A DNA stretch of 64,000 nucleotides, from the NCBI GenBank assembly GCA_022842845.1, contig JALHOT010000001.1:59842-123841 (forward strand), given 5' to 3'. Below, in pieces: positions 1 through 7,897 of this stretch. The first letter of the stretch is position 1; each line of letters starts with the position of its first letter. The position numbers and the translations under genes are program-made. A model generated the notes under the pieces. The model was not told the DNA's origin and made no database searches. It saw only the letters and a list, made by a program, of their open reading frames with translations. This stretch comes from Cyclobacteriaceae bacterium. Its GTDB lineage: Bacteria > Bacteroidota > Bacteroidia > Cytophagales > Cyclobacteriaceae.

Positions 1-2157
1 CCGGTCTACTCCTTCAAAATGTCGCAAGCAATCCGCAACAGCTATTGGCAATTGAGCTGAAAGTTCTTTTAAGTTAGTAATAACCTTTGCTACACTGTTA
101 TCATCAAACTGAAGTGCCTCTGCAGCATCATCAAAAATTCCAAAGTAATCTACAATACGACCAAATGTTTTATTCGGATAAAGTCTATTAGTACGGCAAA
201 TCGCTTGAAGCAACGTGTGATCCTTCAGTGATTTATCGAGGTACATGGTTTGCAAAATTGGTGCATCAAAACCAGTTAGGAGTTTAGCAGTAACTATCAG
301 AAATTTTAATGGGGATATCTTATCATTATACTGCTCGACCACCTTTTCTAGCTGGTCCTTCTCTAAGCTCCATTTCTGTTTAAATTCAAAAGGGTCGTTA
401 GCACTGGTTGAGATCACCACCTTGCTGGCTTCCTCACCAAGTACCTTATCTAATGCTTCTTTGTATTGAATGCAAGCATATCGATCTGGAGTGACAATCA
501 TTGCCTTTAATCCATGTGGTTCTACTTTCTCCTGATAGTGATTAGCAATATCCTTCACTATCGTTGTTACCCGTTCAGGTGACTTAAGGAAGGATGACAT
601 CTTTGCAGCCTTCTTACTTAATGCATCTGATTGCTCGTCACTCAGACCTGCATCATCTGACATTTCTTTAAACAAACGATCAATGGTCTCTTTATCTACA
701 TGTACGTCTACCAAACGAGGTTCAAAATGGAGTGGTAATGTAGCCTTATCTCGGATAGATTGTTGAAAGGAATAGCGCGACATGTACCCCCCTTCATCTT
801 CATCTGAACCAAAGGCCCAAAAAGTATTCTTATCAGCTTTGTTGATGGGAGTACCCGTGAGTCCAAAAAGAAAAGCATTGGGTAAGGCGGCCCGCATTTG
901 CCTTCCTAAATCACCCTCTTGCGTGCGGTGAGCCTCATCCACCATGACGATGATGTTATCACGAAGGTTCATATTCGGTTCCGCATCGCGGAACTTATGA
1001 ATAGTCGTAATGATGATTTTACGAGTATCTTTTTCTAACAAGTCGTGTAGTTCTTTGATGCTATCCGTAGCGACTACATTGGAAACTTCTGCAGCATTAA
1101 AGGTTCCTGTTATCTGCGTATCTAAATCGGTTCTGTCGACCAAGATAATGACTGTGGGGCTTCGCAGCTCTTGCATTTTACGCAACTTCTGAGCGGCATA
1201 TACCATTAGTAATGATTTACCTGAACCCTGAAAATGCCAGATCAAACCTTTCTTAATGCGACCATCCCTCACCCGTTCCACAATCATGTTGGCACCTTCA
1301 TACTGTTGGTAGCGGCAAACGATTTTGATGCGTTGCTTTTTCTTATTGCTTGTGAACAAGGCAAAGTTTTGCAGGATATCCAATAGGCGTTTTGGATGAA
1401 GTAGATCACTAAGTTCTTTTCCAACCTCTCCAAGACCAATGGCCTTTGTTAGTGTATCATCTTCTGCCAGAAGACGCCATGGTGACCAATTTTCTAATGG
1501 AGAGCGTACACTACCATAGTAAAGCTCTTTGCCTTCTGTAGCGAACGATAAAAGATTTGGGACAAATAATTGAGGAACGGCATCTTCATATATATCATGA
1601 ATTTCATGTGCTCCATCCAGCCATGAAATGGATGGGCGGATAACTGTTTTTGCTTCGCCAATCACTAATGGCATTCCATTCACCAATAAAACAATATCGG
1701 GTATTTTGGTTTCGCGATTATGAATGCGATACTGATTAGTTGCTAAGAATGTATTGTTCTCTGGCTTTTCAAAATCGATTAACCTAACAGGAACATGGTG
1801 ATTATTTTCACCAAAAGGCATTGTTTTTTCACCTACTAACCATTTATGAAACTCTTCGTTGGCACGAACCAAACCAGTTTGATTTACCGAAATGAGAATT
1901 GCTCTTAGTTTATAAATTACCTCGTCTGCCCTTTCTGGTAACTTAGTTATTTCGGGGTTTATTCGGATTAGTGCATTTCTTAGCTCTTCCTCTTCAATCA
2001 CTTCATTAACTCCACGCTTTAATCTTTCAGCAGACTTGTATTTCCACTGAAAGCCGTAAGAAACTTTCTCATCTTCCCAGTGGGAATGGTTAAGGTTAAC
2101 ACCAGTCAATTGATGGATGATATAGTTTTCTACACTATTGAGTTCATTAAAGCTCAT
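1..2157 (-). CDS. hsdR: Type I restriction endonuclease subunit R (HsdR), 3' end cut by window edge
   Basis: The ORF opens at ATG 2157 and stays in frame to the left edge (719 codons), so it is absent from any closed-ORF list. HsdR subunits translocate DNA with a superfamily 2 motor and cleave it. I see the N-terminal nuclease signature (PD at residues 153-154, EAK at 168-170), Walker A GSGKS at 311-315, DEAH at 407-410 and TGTP at about 434-437. HsdR proteins are usually about 1,000 residues, so roughly 300 residues lie outside. The start overlaps the stop of the upstream nucleotidyltransferase as TGATG, implying translational coupling. The gene is separated from its hsdM/hsdS partners by two inserted cassettes. 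Family call is secure; completeness cannot be judged. Confidence 0.96.
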   Translation of the reverse strand, partial: MSFNELNSVENYIIHQLTGVNLNHSHWEDEKVSYGFQWKYKSAERLKRGVNEVIEEEELRNALIRINPEITKLPERADEVIYKLRAILISVNQTGLVRANEEFHKWLVGEKTMPFGENNHHVPVRLIDFEKPENNTFLATNQYRIHNRETKIPDIVLLVNGMPLVIGEAKTVIRPSISWLDGAHEIHDIYEDAVPQLFVPNLLSFATEGKELYYGSVRSPLENWSPWRLLAEDDTLTKAIGLGEVGKELSDLLHPKRLLDILQNFALFTSNKKKQRIKIVCRYQQYEGANMIVERVRDGRIKKGLIWHFQGSGKSLLMVYAAQKLRKMQELRSPTVIILVDRTDLDTQITGTFNAAEVSNVVATDSIKELHDLLEKDTRKIIITTIHKFRDAEPNMNLRDNIIVMVDEAHRTQEGDLGRQMRAALPNAFLFGLTGTPINKADKNTFWAFGSDEDEGGYMSRYSFQQSIRDKATLPLHFEPRLVDVHVDKETIDRLFKEMSDDAGLSDEQSDALSKKAAKMSSFLKSPERVTTIVKDIANHYQEKVEPHGLKAMIVTPDRYACIQYKEALDKVLGEEASKVVISTSANDPFEFKQKWSLEKDQLEKVVEQYNDKISPLKFLIVTAKLLTGFDAPILQTMYLDKSLKDHTLLQAICRTNRLYPNKTFGRIVDYFGIFDDAAEALQFDDNSVAKVITNLKELSAQLPIAVADCLRHFEGVDR

Positions 2158-2843
2158 CAGGCAACAATTTGGTTTATTTTTTCCTTCAATATTTGCAATC
2201 TATCTTCTTGCGAAAATGGACTTAAATGACAACTAAGCGCTTCCTCTGAGTTTGCATTGAGCAACTCCTGTAATTCAACCTTAAGGTATGTCTGCACGTC
2301 ATTTGGAGCAGTTCTAATATCGTTAACAACACCTAACCGATTATCTAATACGTAAACGATGTCTTCAAAATCTTTGCTTGTCCGCGGATCACCGCCCCGA
2401 TCACGATGGGCCTCGAACTTAGTTGCTAGAAAATACGATACAGGAAATATGCGGATTGTCGTTTCATCGTCAATGGTATAGGTTTCCATATTCTTGAAGC
2501 CTGGCTCAAACCATACATTAGATGGCGCCCACCCTACCTCCTTTATTGACATGACATCAATAAGCACATCGTCATATTTAAAGCGGCAAATTACTTTCGA
2601 CTCGGGATCAGGGTGAATTCCTTTTTGACCTAGCTTTTCTTGTAAAGCGGTGAGTTGGCCAAAGGACAAAATATGCAGGACAATATCTATATCCTTTGTA
2701 GGCCTAACATCATCTGCCGCAGGATCATCTGCATAAAGGCTCACCGTTGCCCCACCAACATAAGCCACCTGGTCGTTAAGCTCCCCCAATGCTTTGGCAA
2801 CTTTCTTAACGATGCCCAGGTTTATCGTCTTATTTTTCAACAT
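2157..2843 (-). CDS. AbiEii-like nucleotidyltransferase (putative type IV toxin)
   Basis: A 228-residue protein of the DNA polymerase beta-type nucleotidyltransferase fold. Visible motifs are the GG(A/S) turn at residues 30-31 (YVGGAT), the metal-binding D51-x-D53 in TKDIDIVL and a third Asp near 96 (LIDVM), plus the downstream DPRTSKDFEDIVYVL block that AbiEii/MenT-like proteins share. Members of this family transfer nucleotides to RNA or protein targets, and several act as toxins controlled by a winged-helix partner. Here the partner is the gene immediately upstream (ATG and stop nearly touching at 2843/2844). The stop overlaps the hsdR start. The catalytic motifs look intact. A non-toxic nucleotidyltransferase role cannot be excluded. 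Confidence 0.75.
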   Translation of the reverse strand: MLKNKTINLGIVKKVAKALGELNDQVAYVGGATVSLYADDPAADDVRPTKDIDIVLHILSFGQLTALQEKLGQKGIHPDPESKVICRFKYDDVLIDVMSIKEVGWAPSNVWFEPGFKNMETYTIDDETTIRIFPVSYFLATKFEAHRDRGGDPRTSKDFEDIVYVLDNRLGVVNDIRTAPNDVQTYLKVELQELLNANSEEALSCHLSPFSQEDRLQILKEKINQIVA

Positions 2844-3356
2844 CTATAGCAAACGTTTTTTCAATTCATCTATAGCTAACTGTTTTTCGCGCACACGTCC
2901 TACTCGAATGCCATCCACCAGGGCCAGTAACTCATATAATTTACTATCCTTTTCAATTGCTATCACAACACTGCTGTATAAAGGCTCGATAGCCTGGCCT
3001 CGTGAATTACCTTTTGCACTAGGCCATACATAAAGCTCATTGCTTTGAATAATTTCGGCTAACGGAGGTGCTGAATGCGCTGTAGGAATACCGCGCACTA
3101 ATGCACCCGGCTGTTGGGGAAAAACATACGAAAGACCATATTGCAAAAACTCTAATAATGCTGCCCTCATCAATCTCTTTTTATCCTTGGCCAGTAAGCC
3201 AGCCTGTACTGATCGATTAATGCTCTCACTCACCTCACTAGCGCTAATAGCAAGCTCAGCGGCCAGGTCTTTCATTAGCCAGTTTTGAGCTCCTTTTGAA
3301 GCTATTTTGAGCAAAATCACGATATCATGCGGCCTCATCCCGCTGTGCTTTTTCAT
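2844..3356 (-). CDS. Winged-helix DNA-binding protein, probable antitoxin/autoregulator
   Basis: A 170-residue protein whose first 70 residues form a winged-helix domain (MRPHDIVILLKIAS..., with the recognition region ISASEVSESINRSVQAGLL). The rest has no motif that I recognise, apart from a PQQPGALVRGIPTAHSAPPL loop that recurs, as far as I remember, in proteins paired with AbiEii-like transferases. It directly precedes the nucleotidyltransferase gene and a 23-bp palindrome lies 41-63 bp upstream of its start, which fits an autoregulating antitoxin. Function is inferred from context and fold. The start ATG at 3356 is the only one that gives the full helix-turn-helix domain. Confidence 0.65.
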   Translation of the reverse strand: MKKHSGMRPHDIVILLKIASKGAQNWLMKDLAAELAISASEVSESINRSVQAGLLAKDKKRLMRAALLEFLQYGLSYVFPQQPGALVRGIPTAHSAPPLAEIIQSNELYVWPSAKGNSRGQAIEPLYSSVVIAIEKDSKLYELLALVDGIRVGRVREKQLAIDELKKRLL

Positions 3357-3396
3357 ACCAAAGTGCCTTAATTTCAGGCTAATATAGTAATAATTC

Positions 3397-3419
3397 TCAA
3401 TTCGCGAATCGCGAATTGA
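3397..3419. promoter_or_regulatory. 23-bp perfect palindrome, candidate operator of the winged-helix/nucleotidyltransferase pair
   Basis: Two 11-nt arms (TCAATTCGCGA and its exact complement) flank a single central A. It sits 41-63 bp upstream of the winged-helix start codon, in the only non-coding gap before that pair, and inside the tail of the broken hsdR remnant. Operator function is inferred from position and symmetry. Confidence 0.6.
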
Positions 3420-3537
3420 TTACTTCTCTGCAGCCGTAAGGAGTTTTCTCCTCTTCCCAATGAGGATGGTTGAGACTAACACCACTCAACTGGTGGATGA
3501 TGTAGTTCTCTACGCTATTGAGTTCGTTGAATGACAT
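3397..3537 (-). pseudogene. hsdR 5'-end remnant (copy 2)
   Basis: Reading from ATG 3537 gives 46 codons. The first 35 match the N-terminus of the hsdR at 2157 at 29 positions (MSFNELNSVENYIIHQL then S, G, V...), after which homology stops abruptly at YG and the frame ends at TGA 3397. The differences from hsdR (including synonymous ones) show that it is a diverged relative and not a recent local copy. It starts 11 bp after the stop of the SecB-like gene, exactly where an hsdR would be expected in an older operon arrangement. Too short to be functional. Confidence 0.9.
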
Positions 3538-3548
3538 TACTATTGTGG

Positions 3549-3983
3549 TCAATCAAAAGATACATCTTGTTTTATCAATGATGCCACATTTATGGTTGGC
3601 AATATAAATTGATTGAATCGGGAACCCTCTGTTTTTGTATGAAGGATTCCTCTTGTGGTACCAACGCTTAACATGGCTAAATGACTCATGAAGCCTTTAG
3701 GTATCACAATTTTCGATGGCTGTACTGAAGAAAACTCCTTCCAGGAATCATCATCAATTTGAAAATGACAGGATACCTCTATTAAAAGAAACGGAACTTT
3801 CTTCTGCTCAAATCGAAAGAGACTAAATATACCTACCAATCGCTGCTCCTTGTTTATCGCAAACCGAAGGTTTGTGTTTAAATTGATTTTAGCTTTTTCT
3901 TCAAAAGCTTCCTCTACTATGGCAAACTGCTCTGTTGCTATTCTCTTCAATGTGAACCCAACTGAATCTTTCTTCTTCTCCAT
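3549..3983 (-). CDS. SecB-like chaperone of a toxin-antitoxin-chaperone (TAC) module
   Basis: A 144-residue protein. I chose ATG 3983, whose A overlaps the antitoxin TGA (TGATG), over the GTG one codon earlier. The C-terminal pattern TTRGIL...FNQFILPTINVASLI resembles the SecB signature region (TRGGFP...LLLAPINFEALY), and the middle has the alternating beta-strand pattern of SecB (LVGIFSLFRFEQKKVPFLLIEVSCHF). In known TAC modules such as M. tuberculosis HigBA-Rv1957, a SecB-like chaperone protects the antitoxin from degradation. Gene order here (toxin, antitoxin, chaperone) is the same. The assignment is by eye and needs a profile search; it could also be an uncharacterised beta-rich protein. 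Confidence 0.65.
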   Translation of the reverse strand: MEKKKDSVGFTLKRIATEQFAIVEEAFEEKAKINLNTNLRFAINKEQRLVGIFSLFRFEQKKVPFLLIEVSCHFQIDDDSWKEFSSVQPSKIVIPKGFMSHLAMLSVGTTRGILHTKTEGSRFNQFILPTINVASLIKQDVSFD

Positions 3984-4444
3984 CACGCACTCATTTGATA
4001 TTCTTGTTCTTCCTCTGCAACGTAGGATTGAACTGCTTCAAGTCCATACAAACCTTTAACCGAAGCTTTCGCAAAAAACTCTTTACGAAGCAACTCACTT
4101 ACTTCATATGCTTGGTCAAAGTCATAGCTTATCCCTTCCCCATCTTCCACAGATGGAACTTCGATCAACTTTATCTCGAGAGCCATTCCGAGCTTAGCAA
4201 TTGTTTCAAGTGAAAGATTTTCCTGTCCCTTCACAATTTTATTAATATGCTGTGGTGACACACCTATCTTCTCCGCCAGCTCCTTTTGTGTCATGCCTTT
4301 AGTGCGTAAGGTGGTTAGCACACGAAGAGCGATGCTAAAAGAATAATTCAACCATTCTTCGTTCGCCTCACGCCACTTCGCATCCTCTAACCAGGTAGAT
4401 TTTTTGTTAGAAATGATTTTATTCAGTTTCTCCAGATTACTCAT
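3983..4444 (-). CDS. HigA-like antitoxin with C-terminal extension
   Basis: A 153-residue protein with a classical Cro/C1-type helix-turn-helix at about residues 48-92 (GMTQKELAEKIGVSPQHINKIVKG). Unlike minimal HigA antitoxins it has an N-terminal extension of about 45 residues and a tail of about 55 residues after the DNA-binding domain. TAC antitoxins carry a C-terminal chaperone-addiction segment, and this tail (rich in aromatic and aliphatic residues: YDF, AYEV, LYGLEAVQSYV) is a candidate. It starts 10 bp after the toxin stop and overlaps the SecB-like start, so the three genes are co-transcribed. Helix-turn-helix identity is firm; the addiction role is inferred. Confidence 0.8.
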   Translation of the reverse strand: MSNLEKLNKIISNKKSTWLEDAKWREANEEWLNYSFSIALRVLTTLRTKGMTQKELAEKIGVSPQHINKIVKGQENLSLETIAKLGMALEIKLIEVPSVEDGEGISYDFDQAYEVSELLRKEFFAKASVKGLYGLEAVQSYVAEEEQEYQMSA

Positions 4445-4454
4445 ATGTCTGATG

Positions 4455-4988
4455 CTAAATACTTAATTCTTTTATTCCTTCAATATCCGTGATTCCTTGT
4501 TCACGCAGGAAGTCGATACATCGCTTGAACTTTTCTAATTCTCTATTCGTATGTCCACGCTCTTGCATGGTGCGGGTGAGTTTAATGGCTCCCCCGGTTA
4601 CTACGTAAACGTTATCTTCAATTTTAATTGCATAAATGCGAAGCCAGCTTTTGTAATTATCACCTGTTGCTTTGCTACGTGTAAACTCTTCACTTTCTAA
4701 AGTATTTAAAGGTTTGAAGATGTTATCCAAAGACTCTTGTGGATTCTCCGATAACTTTTTTAATGTTCTTTCTAAGCGGACCGCTTCTGCTCGTGTTGAA
4801 GTAATAGCTCTCTCTTTGGTAATAGGGCCGAAGAACCCGCCTTGCAGATCGCGAATGTGTTCGGTAAAAAAGGTTTCAAGGAATTCAGGGTCTTGCCAAA
4901 GACTAAATAGACGCTTGAATTCATCAGAATCCTCCGTATCATAATGGAAGGCGTTTAATCGGTCTGCAAAGATACGAACAATTTCCAT
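4455..4988 (-). CDS. RelE/HigB-like toxin, first gene of the TAC module
   Basis: A 177-residue protein upstream of the helix-turn-helix antitoxin. The central strand pattern SWLRIYAIKIEDNVYVVTGGAIK (residues 114-136) followed by a basic helix resembles the core of RelE/ParE-superfamily toxins, in which antiparallel strands carry the RNase site. It is longer than typical HigB (about 90-120 residues) because of an extra N-terminal region of about 100 residues. I recall similar proteins beside helix-turn-helix genes in Bacteroidota, mostly annotated as hypothetical. The gene has its own upstream palindromes and a 157-bp leader. The toxin role rests on context and fold impression. Confidence 0.6.
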   Translation of the reverse strand: MEIVRIFADRLNAFHYDTEDSDEFKRLFSLWQDPEFLETFFTEHIRDLQGGFFGPITKERAITSTRAEAVRLERTLKKLSENPQESLDNIFKPLNTLESEEFTRSKATGDNYKSWLRIYAIKIEDNVYVVTGGAIKLTRTMQERGHTNRELEKFKRCIDFLREQGITDIEGIKELSI

Positions 4989-4994
4989 GAAATC

Positions 4995-5035
4995 AACCTA
5001 TAGGTTTACTTTATTGTGCTTGATTATCAATTGAT
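4995..5035. promoter_or_regulatory. Candidate operator/promoter region of the TAC module
   Basis: Two perfect palindromes lie just upstream of the toxin start at 4988: AACCTATAGGTT (4995-5006) and ATCAATTGAT (5026-5035). The half-site AACCTA recurs once more on the minus strand at about 5035-5043. Toxin-antitoxin operons are usually autorepressed through such sites. Binding is inferred. Confidence 0.45.
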
Positions 5036-5145
5036 TAGGTTAATTAAACACTTTTTTAATCGTTTAAAACCGCTATCTCCTGCTTTAATTCTCCTCCCCT
5101 TCTCCAACCATATCCAATATGTACTATCTCCGAAAAATCTATTGA

Positions 5146-5232
5146 TTAAACTCCTTTCGACACATTCAAATGCACACGATTGAGATGATATGTGATGTAA
5201 TGCTCCACGCTATTGAGTTCATTAAAGCTCAT
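5146..5232 (-). pseudogene. hsdR 5'-end remnant (copy 3)
   Basis: ATG 5232 lies one base after the stop of the GHKL-ATPase gene. The 28-codon frame begins MSFNELNSVE, identical to hsdR residues 1-10, then decays (17 of 28 positions match overall) and stops at TAA 5146. At the DNA level the first 23 bases equal those of the real hsdR. The position right after the preceding operon gene shows that hsdR once followed the ATPase gene directly. The following 157 bp up to the toxin gene contain no further coding homology that I can see. Confidence 0.85.
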
Positions 5233-5233
5233 A

Positions 5234-7894
5234 TTATCCAAGTTTGGCAATTATTTCTCCTTTCAATGACTCAAAGCTCTTTCCTATCATTTTTATATAC
5301 TCCAAATCAAATAGTACTTTCATTTCAGGGTCTTTTATTTCTAGCTTTATAACACTTGAATTTTTAATATAGTTATCAACATTCAAGGATTCCTCCACTG
5401 CCCTTTTTACGTCCGTTCCAACTTGGTAAACACATTTGATATTCTCTTTCAAATAGTTCTTAGATAACTCGACATCAACATCTGGACGCTTGATAACACA
5501 AAGCGCATATCTATCTGGATATTTTGAAGCATGGCGTGCTTGTGAAATAGCCATTCTTATCGGTTCTGTATTGGATTCCTTTACCGACTTCAATTCTATA
5601 TAGTACTCATTGCCGTTCTTTGTATTCCTTACAACAAAATCATAGGGACCTGTACCGATAAACTTAGGCTCGTAGTTTGGCAAATCGATTGAAAGCAATT
5701 CTTTCAACAACTCCTCAATATTATGGCCAATTTGAATCTTAAATTCAAATTCTCTTTTCTCTTCGAGAAGTTCTTCCGCATTCTTTAATATTTTTGAATA
5801 ACCAACTTCATCTGATATTGCGACCAGTTTCAGCAGTTCATCAATACTTGTATTGGATTGACTTAACTTAACTAAAGATGAAATATCTTCTTCGGTAATA
5901 TTAGCATCCACCAGTTTCGCTAAGGCTTCAATTTTTCCGCTCTGGACGATTTTGAACGCCATGTCCCTGTATTCTTCCGATGCTAATGTCTTCATTACGA
6001 GAATTGCGCGCTCACCAGCAAACCAAGACATTTTATCTTTTAGGGTTACCTCATCCATTTTGCTTGTCCAATTAAGAACACGCCTTAAGGCCTCAAGAAA
6101 TTGTTCTGTGGGTTCTTTAGCTGCCGCCTCCTTCAATGACTTATCGATTGCATCAAGAATTTCATTTTCTGTTTTCTGCTTTTTTGAATCCAAAAGTTTA
6201 TCACCTATCTCTTCTACACTTTTGTGCATCAATATTTTCCTATAGCCATCCTTTGAAATTAGTTCTAAGATATCTTTCAACTCTTCTGGTATTTCATCAT
6301 CCCAATACAATTCACTTTTTAAAGGCCTAAGGCTACCATCTTGTTGTGGGATAATAGGTTTCTCATAAAGCAATTCTTTTTCTTCAGAAATAAGAATTAG
6401 ACTTATGAGGGATTTAATCCATTGATAAACATCTTCACTCGGTTTTAAGTATATACCAACGGGCTTCATGTCATTCAATAAAGCATGAAGTAGATTTTTG
6501 AAATCGAATTTCGATTCTGTAAAAACAGAAAAATTCAAAATTTTGCCCCAGTGCTCTACTTCATTTTTATCGGGAATGAGAAAGGTTGTTTTGTTTATTA
6601 GTTCATAATACTCATGATAGTGTTTGTTGTCTAACACGGGTATTTTGATTTCTCTTAGCGTTGATCGCGTTCCAAGGTTAGTAAGTACAACCGGACTATT
6701 GAACAATTTACTCTTAAGACTGTCTGAAATATTTTTCTTATACCATTCCTGAATCTTTGAGTCAAAAGCACCAACAGTGAGTTTGCATATGTGATAGAGA
6801 TCAGAAATACCTTCTGTACAGAGTTGTTCTAGTAGCTTTCCATAGGCAATAATGGCTTTCTGAAGCACTAGTCTGTTAACAGAGTCATTTTCTGAAAGCT
6901 CAATAGAATTTCGTTCCAATGTCGGAACTAAGGACAAACTATGAACTACACAGGGAAATGGAAACTCTTCAGTTTCAATTAGTGGATAAACCTTGAATAG
7001 CTTAGGAAAGTCATCAGTAAACTGAACAACCTTATTGTCTTTAACTTCAATGGCAACATAAACATCATCCTCCCTGGCAAGCAAAACAGTTATCTCTTCC
7101 TCCGAATGAAATTGCCCGTCTTCGAAACGCTTAACCTTGGTGACAATTTTTGCTTCCTCGCGCGAGTGAATAGTATATACCGAATGTTTTCGGTCACGCC
7201 TGATTGATATCTCCTCAAGCCTAGACTGGAATGCAAACACAAAAGGTATGACCTTTCTAAAGAATGAAAGTCCATTTACTAAAGTGCTTTTCGAATCAAC
7301 AAATGAATAAGTTTTATTTAGATCATACTTAAATTCGGTTGTATAGACTTTGTGATTTGAGGCGGCTGGCTTTAAACTATCTCTGAAGTTTGTTTTAGAA
7401 GTCTGAAGTGAGATGGCCAGTTCTGATTTTTGACTTTCTTCTCTGCACTTTCTGTCTAATGAGAAATTGAAAGTAAATTCTTGATTCTGTTTAGTAAGTA
7501 AGAGACCCGCTATTTCAATTTGAGTGGATAATATATGTGTGGATAAAAATCCAGAACCATATTTTCCGATGATGCCAACGTCTTGTTTTTCATCCTTGTC
7601 TGAATCTGGAAGAATCAGATTGAGAGCCTGATTCATAGTAAAAGCTCCACCATTATGTTTAAACGTCAGCTGGTTGGCGGGCGGATAGTTTATCTCAAGC
7701 TCTACTTTGACCTTATCGTTATAATCACAAGCATTTTGTAGCAATTCCCAGAACCATCTTTTTTGATAAGCTTCAACATGCGAACTCATTGGAGCTAGCT
7801 TGTCAATTATTCGCTTAGCCGGACCAGTAAAGACTCGATTGTCGGATTCCTCCTCAAGTTCCTGTATAACTAATGGTCTATTCGAATCTTCCAT
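5234..7894 (-). CDS. GHKL (Hsp90-like) ATPase with C-terminal PD-(D/E)XK-like/DUF3883-type domain
   Basis: An 886-residue protein. The N-terminus has the Bergerat ATP-binding fold: N-box ELLQNACD at about residue 50 and G-box DVGIIGKYGSGFLSTH at about 107-120, as in sacsin-like and MORC-type ATPases. A long, mostly helical middle follows. The last 190 residues look like a nuclease-type fold: IGHNIEELLKE, then PYDFVV, then YYIELKSV (D...E-x-K), as in DUF3883. The gene is 3 bp after hsdS with the strong ribosome-binding sequence AGGAG and belongs to the restriction operon. An ATP-driven nuclease or DNA-recognition accessory role in defence is inferred. No tested homologue is known to me in exactly this position. 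Confidence 0.7.
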   Translation of the reverse strand: MEDSNRPLVIQELEEESDNRVFTGPAKRIIDKLAPMSSHVEAYQKRWFWELLQNACDYNDKVKVELEINYPPANQLTFKHNGGAFTMNQALNLILPDSDKDEKQDVGIIGKYGSGFLSTHILSTQIEIAGLLLTKQNQEFTFNFSLDRKCREESQKSELAISLQTSKTNFRDSLKPAASNHKVYTTEFKYDLNKTYSFVDSKSTLVNGLSFFRKVIPFVFAFQSRLEEISIRRDRKHSVYTIHSREEAKIVTKVKRFEDGQFHSEEEITVLLAREDDVYVAIEVKDNKVVQFTDDFPKLFKVYPLIETEEFPFPCVVHSLSLVPTLERNSIELSENDSVNRLVLQKAIIAYGKLLEQLCTEGISDLYHICKLTVGAFDSKIQEWYKKNISDSLKSKLFNSPVVLTNLGTRSTLREIKIPVLDNKHYHEYYELINKTTFLIPDKNEVEHWGKILNFSVFTESKFDFKNLLHALLNDMKPVGIYLKPSEDVYQWIKSLISLILISEEKELLYEKPIIPQQDGSLRPLKSELYWDDEIPEELKDILELISKDGYRKILMHKSVEEIGDKLLDSKKQKTENEILDAIDKSLKEAAAKEPTEQFLEALRRVLNWTSKMDEVTLKDKMSWFAGERAILVMKTLASEEYRDMAFKIVQSGKIEALAKLVDANITEEDISSLVKLSQSNTSIDELLKLVAISDEVGYSKILKNAEELLEEKREFEFKIQIGHNIEELLKELLSIDLPNYEPKFIGTGPYDFVVRNTKNGNEYYIELKSVKESNTEPIRMAISQARHASKYPDRYALCVIKRPDVDVELSKNYLKENIKCVYQVGTDVKRAVEESLNVDNYIKNSSVIKLEIKDPEMKVLFDLEYIKMIGKSFESLKGEIIAKLG

Positions 7895-7897
7895 CTC

